Shown: piece by piece, positions 13,050 through 15,154 of the stretch
Numbering within the stretch: position 1 is the stretch's first letter
Layout of the letters: each line of letters opens with the position of its first letter
Source of the DNA: Kiritimatiellia bacterium
Lineage (GTDB): Bacteria; Verrucomicrobiota; Kiritimatiellia; CAIQIC01; Lenti-01
Direction: 5' to 3'
Length of the DNA stretch: 15,154 nucleotides
Assembly (NCBI GenBank): GCA_018432565.1
Contig: JAHDSS010000552.1
Span: forward strand, 1-15,154
Translations under genes and position numbers: made by a program
The notes under the pieces: generated by a model
What the model was told of the DNA's origin: nothing
The model's input: only the letters and a program-made list of their open reading frames with translations
The model's database searches: none

Positions 13050-14396
13050 ATGCGCATTTTGATCATAGGCGGGGGCCAGACCGGCGCCCATCTGGCGGAA
13101 AAGTTCTGCGAGGACGACCACGACGTGGTGGTGGTGGACTCCGACGAGGAGGCGCTGGCGGAGCTGGACACCCATCTGGACCTGATGACGGTTCACGGCA
13201 ACGGGGCGGACCCCTCGGTGCTGGAGGAGGCCGACATCGAGCGGGCGGATCTGCTGGTGGCGGTGACGGACCGGGACGACACGAACATCCTGGCGTGCAT
13301 CTTCGCCCGGGCGCGGGGCGTGGGCCGGACGGTGGCGCGGGTGTCGTCGTCATCCTACTCCGCCAGCCGACACATCCATTTCGAGCGGCTGGGCGTGGAC
13401 CGGCTGGTGAACCAGTACGACGAATACGCCCGGGACCTCTACAACGTCCTGCGCCTGCCGGGTTCCATCGAGGTGGCGGACCTGCTGGACAACCGGGTCA
13501 TGGTGGTGGGCATGTCGGTGCACATGGACAGCCCCCTGCTGGGCTATTCGCTGAAGAACTTCGCCAGCCGCGAATGGCTGCGGAAGATCCGCTTCGTGGC
13601 CGTGGTGCGCGGCGACGACGTGATGACGCCGCACGGCGACACGACCTTCCTGGTGGGCGACGACGTGTATTTCGCGGGGGAGCCCGACGACATCGCGGAC
13701 TTCATGCAGTGGGCATGGCCCGAGCACAAGCGGTTCCAGCGCGTGGTGATCGCGGGCGGCGGCGAGCTGGGCCTGCAGCTGGCGCGGATGCTGGAGCGCT
13801 CCCGGATGCAGATCGTGCTGATCGAGCAGGACGAGGACCGCGCGGATCTCTGCTCGGCGGAACTCAACCGGACGCTGGTGATCAAGGGCGACGCCCTGGA
13901 CCAGGAGACCCTCGCCGGCATCGGCGAGGCCGAGGACATGGCCTACGTGGCCTCGACGGGCAGCGACGAGCACAACATCATCGGCTGCCTGGTGGCGGAG
14001 AAGTACGGTGCGCGCTTCACGGCGGCGCAGGTGGGCAAGAAGGAATACATCGGCATCGTCAACCAGCTGCGCCTGCTGGACCGCATCGTGGACCCGCACC
14101 TGGCCATGATCAATTCGATCCTGCATTTCGTGCGGGGCAAGAACGTGCAGGCCGCGGCGATCCTGGCGCGCCTGCCGGGCGAACTGATCGAGCTGAAGCT
14201 GTCGCCGGGGCACAAATGGGCCGGCAAGGCGATCCAGGACCTGCAGATTCCCGACGGGGTGATCATCGTGTCGGCGCTGCGGGGCGGGCAGGTGCGCACG
14301 GCGACGGGGGATCTGGCGCTGGCGGCGGGCGACCGCGTGGTGGCGTACTGCCTGCCGGCGGCGATGCCGAAGATGGAGGCGCTGTTCAGCGCGTGA
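13050..14396 (+). CDS. trkA: Trk potassium uptake regulatory subunit TrkA
   Basis: A 448-residue cytoplasmic protein with two tandem RCK units. The first Rossmann fold opens with MRILIIGGGQTGAHLAEKF and has the acidic strand end VVVVDSD. The second opens at about residue 230 with RVVIAGGGELGLQLARML and has VLIEQDED. Each is followed by an RCK_C-like domain. TrkA binds NAD(H) and nucleotides and gates the TrkH/TrkG membrane channel. Start chosen at ATG 13050, where the family N-terminus begins, with GAGAA upstream; ATG 13017 would add 11 non-conserved residues. Length matches E. coli TrkA (458). trkH starts 25 bases after its stop, so the two form an operon. Confidence 0.96.
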   Translation: MRILIIGGGQTGAHLAEKFCEDDHDVVVVDSDEEALAELDTHLDLMTVHGNGADPSVLEEADIERADLLVAVTDRDDTNILACIFARARGVGRTVARVSSSSYSASRHIHFERLGVDRLVNQYDEYARDLYNVLRLPGSIEVADLLDNRVMVVGMSVHMDSPLLGYSLKNFASREWLRKIRFVAVVRGDDVMTPHGDTTFLVGDDVYFAGEPDDIADFMQWAWPEHKRFQRVVIAGGGELGLQLARMLERSRMQIVLIEQDEDRADLCSAELNRTLVIKGDALDQETLAGIGEAEDMAYVASTGSDEHNIIGCLVAEKYGARFTAAQVGKKEYIGIVNQLRLLDRIVDPHLAMINSILHFVRGKNVQAAAILARLPGELIELKLSPGHKWAGKAIQDLQIPDGVIIVSALRGGQVRTATGDLALAAGDRVVAYCLPAAMPKMEALFSA

Positions 14397-14421
14397 ACGG
14401 AGCAGCTCAGGCGGCCCCCCG

Positions 14422-15154
14422 ATGAATTTCAAGAGCGTATTCCATGTCATTGCCTGGCTGCTGGCCGTGGTCGGAGCCCTGATGGGGGGATGCGGTCTCG
14501 TGTCGTTCCTGCACGGCGAGCCGGCCGCGGCGTGGCAGGCGCTGGCCGGTTCGTCCGCAGGTACGCTGGCGGCCGCGGCGGTGCTGTGGGTTCTCACGCG
14601 CAGTCCGCGCGAGCTGTCGCGCCGCGACGGCCTGGGCGTGGTGGCGTTCGGCTGGCTGCTGGCGGGAATGGCCGGCGCGGTGCCCTTCTACCTGGCCGGC
14701 GCGGCGGAAACCCCCGTGGCGGCGCTGTTCGAGACCATCTCGGGCATGACGACCACCGGGGCCACCGTCCTGACGAATCTCGAGGCGCTGCCCAAGGGGC
14801 TGCTGCTGTGGCGGGCGCTGACCCAGTTCATCGGCGGCATGGGCGTGCTGATCCTGGTGGTGGCCATTCTGCCCTTTGCCGGGGTGGGGGGCATGCAGCT
14901 CTACCGCGCCGAGATGCCCGGGCCCTCCAAGGACCGCATCGAGCCGCGCGTGGCGTCCACCGCCAAGATGCTCTGGGGCGTGTACATCCTGCTGACCGGC
15001 GTGCTGCTGCTGCTGCTGCGCGCCCTGGGCGTGAGCTGGTTCGACGCCGTCTGCCACGCCTTGACCACCATGGCCACCGGCGGGTTTTCCACGCACACCG
15101 CCAGCATCGCGGCGTTCGACAGCGCGGCGGTGGAGGGCGTCCTGATCGTTTTCA
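14422..15154 (+). CDS. trkH: Trk potassium uptake membrane subunit TrkH (cut by window edge)
   Basis: 244 complete codons are visible from ATG 14422, and the frame is open to the window end. Several membrane spans are evident (about 8-30, 43-58, 71-93, 141-156, 185-202). The first two pore loops carry their filter sequences: SGMTTTGATVL (108-118) and TTMATGGFSTHTA (215-227). WRALTQFIGGMGVLILVVAILP after the first filter is typical of TrkH. It forms the K+-conducting pore of the Trk system with TrkA. About half of the usual length of roughly 480 residues is present. No strong Shine-Dalgarno is seen (GGCGGCCCCCCG upstream). Confidence 0.95.
   Translation, partial: MNFKSVFHVIAWLLAVVGALMGGCGLVSFLHGEPAAAWQALAGSSAGTLAAAAVLWVLTRSPRELSRRDGLGVVAFGWLLAGMAGAVPFYLAGAAETPVAALFETISGMTTTGATVLTNLEALPKGLLLWRALTQFIGGMGVLILVVAILPFAGVGGMQLYRAEMPGPSKDRIEPRVASTAKMLWGVYILLTGVLLLLLRALGVSWFDAVCHALTTMATGGFSTHTASIAAFDSAAVEGVLIVF

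Noticed and set aside
13350..14597. Long minus-strand open frame opposite trkA
   Set aside because: His/Arg/Gln-rich shadow of the trkA frame with no family resemblance.
14407..15096. Minus-strand open frame opposite trkH
   Set aside because: Gln/His/Gly-rich antisense sequence; the plus strand encodes a clear TrkH with both filter motifs.

Overview
The window is GC-rich and densely coding on both strands. No gene here is taxonomically decisive. The Hsp20-like/MoxR/DUF58/Bat operon, the TsaB and MazG housekeeping genes, and short low-GC 'word' repeats wedged between genes suggest a bacterium of the Planctomycetota-Verrucomicrobiota-Kiritimatiellota-Lentisphaerota group, most likely Verrucomicrobiota or Kiritimatiellota. 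This placement is inference.

Region 1 (1-5073, minus strand) is one operon, read from right to left: a membrane-anchored Hsp20-like protein, MoxR AAA+ ATPase, DUF58 protein, a lipoprotein with one membrane span, BatA-type VWA protein, and the first 23 codons of a second VWA protein. Three junctions use short stop/start overlaps. Together these genes look like a MoxR/Bat envelope system: an AAA+ chaperone acting with membrane-bound von Willebrand A proteins. The lipoprotein gene is unusual because both its ends are built from repeats. The 5' end carries palindromic TTCCA...TGGAA units, a REP-like inverted pair and a simple repeat that encodes the signal-peptide core. The 3' end carries 39-bp tandem units.

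Region 2 (5074-8940, plus strand) begins with a gap between divergent genes and a free-standing Arg/Lys/Gly/Pro/Tyr-rich repeat protein. A good promoter (6066-6094) then drives a catalytically degenerate HAD-like protein that overlaps mazG, followed closely by tsaB. A PerR-like Fur-family regulator comes next. Region 3 (8972-11251, minus) holds a YdcF/DUF218 protein, a 300-bp gap full of inverted repeats, and a radical SAM gene overlapping acyP.

Region 4 (11304-12535, minus) holds dapF, then tRNA-Glu(UUC), a 64-residue basic protein of unknown function and a clear intrinsic terminator. Region 5 (12536-13049) is about 500 bp without a credible gene, made of several unrelated repeat words and hairpins. 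Region 6 (13050-15154, plus) is the potassium uptake pair trkA-trkH, with trkH cut by the window edge.

The most distinctive signals are the repeat mosaics at gene borders, including their entry into the coding sequence of the lipoprotein; the repeat protein whose two best units differ only at synonymous sites; the membrane-tethered Hsp20-like protein heading the MoxR/Bat operon; and the pseudo-HAD protein coupled to MazG.
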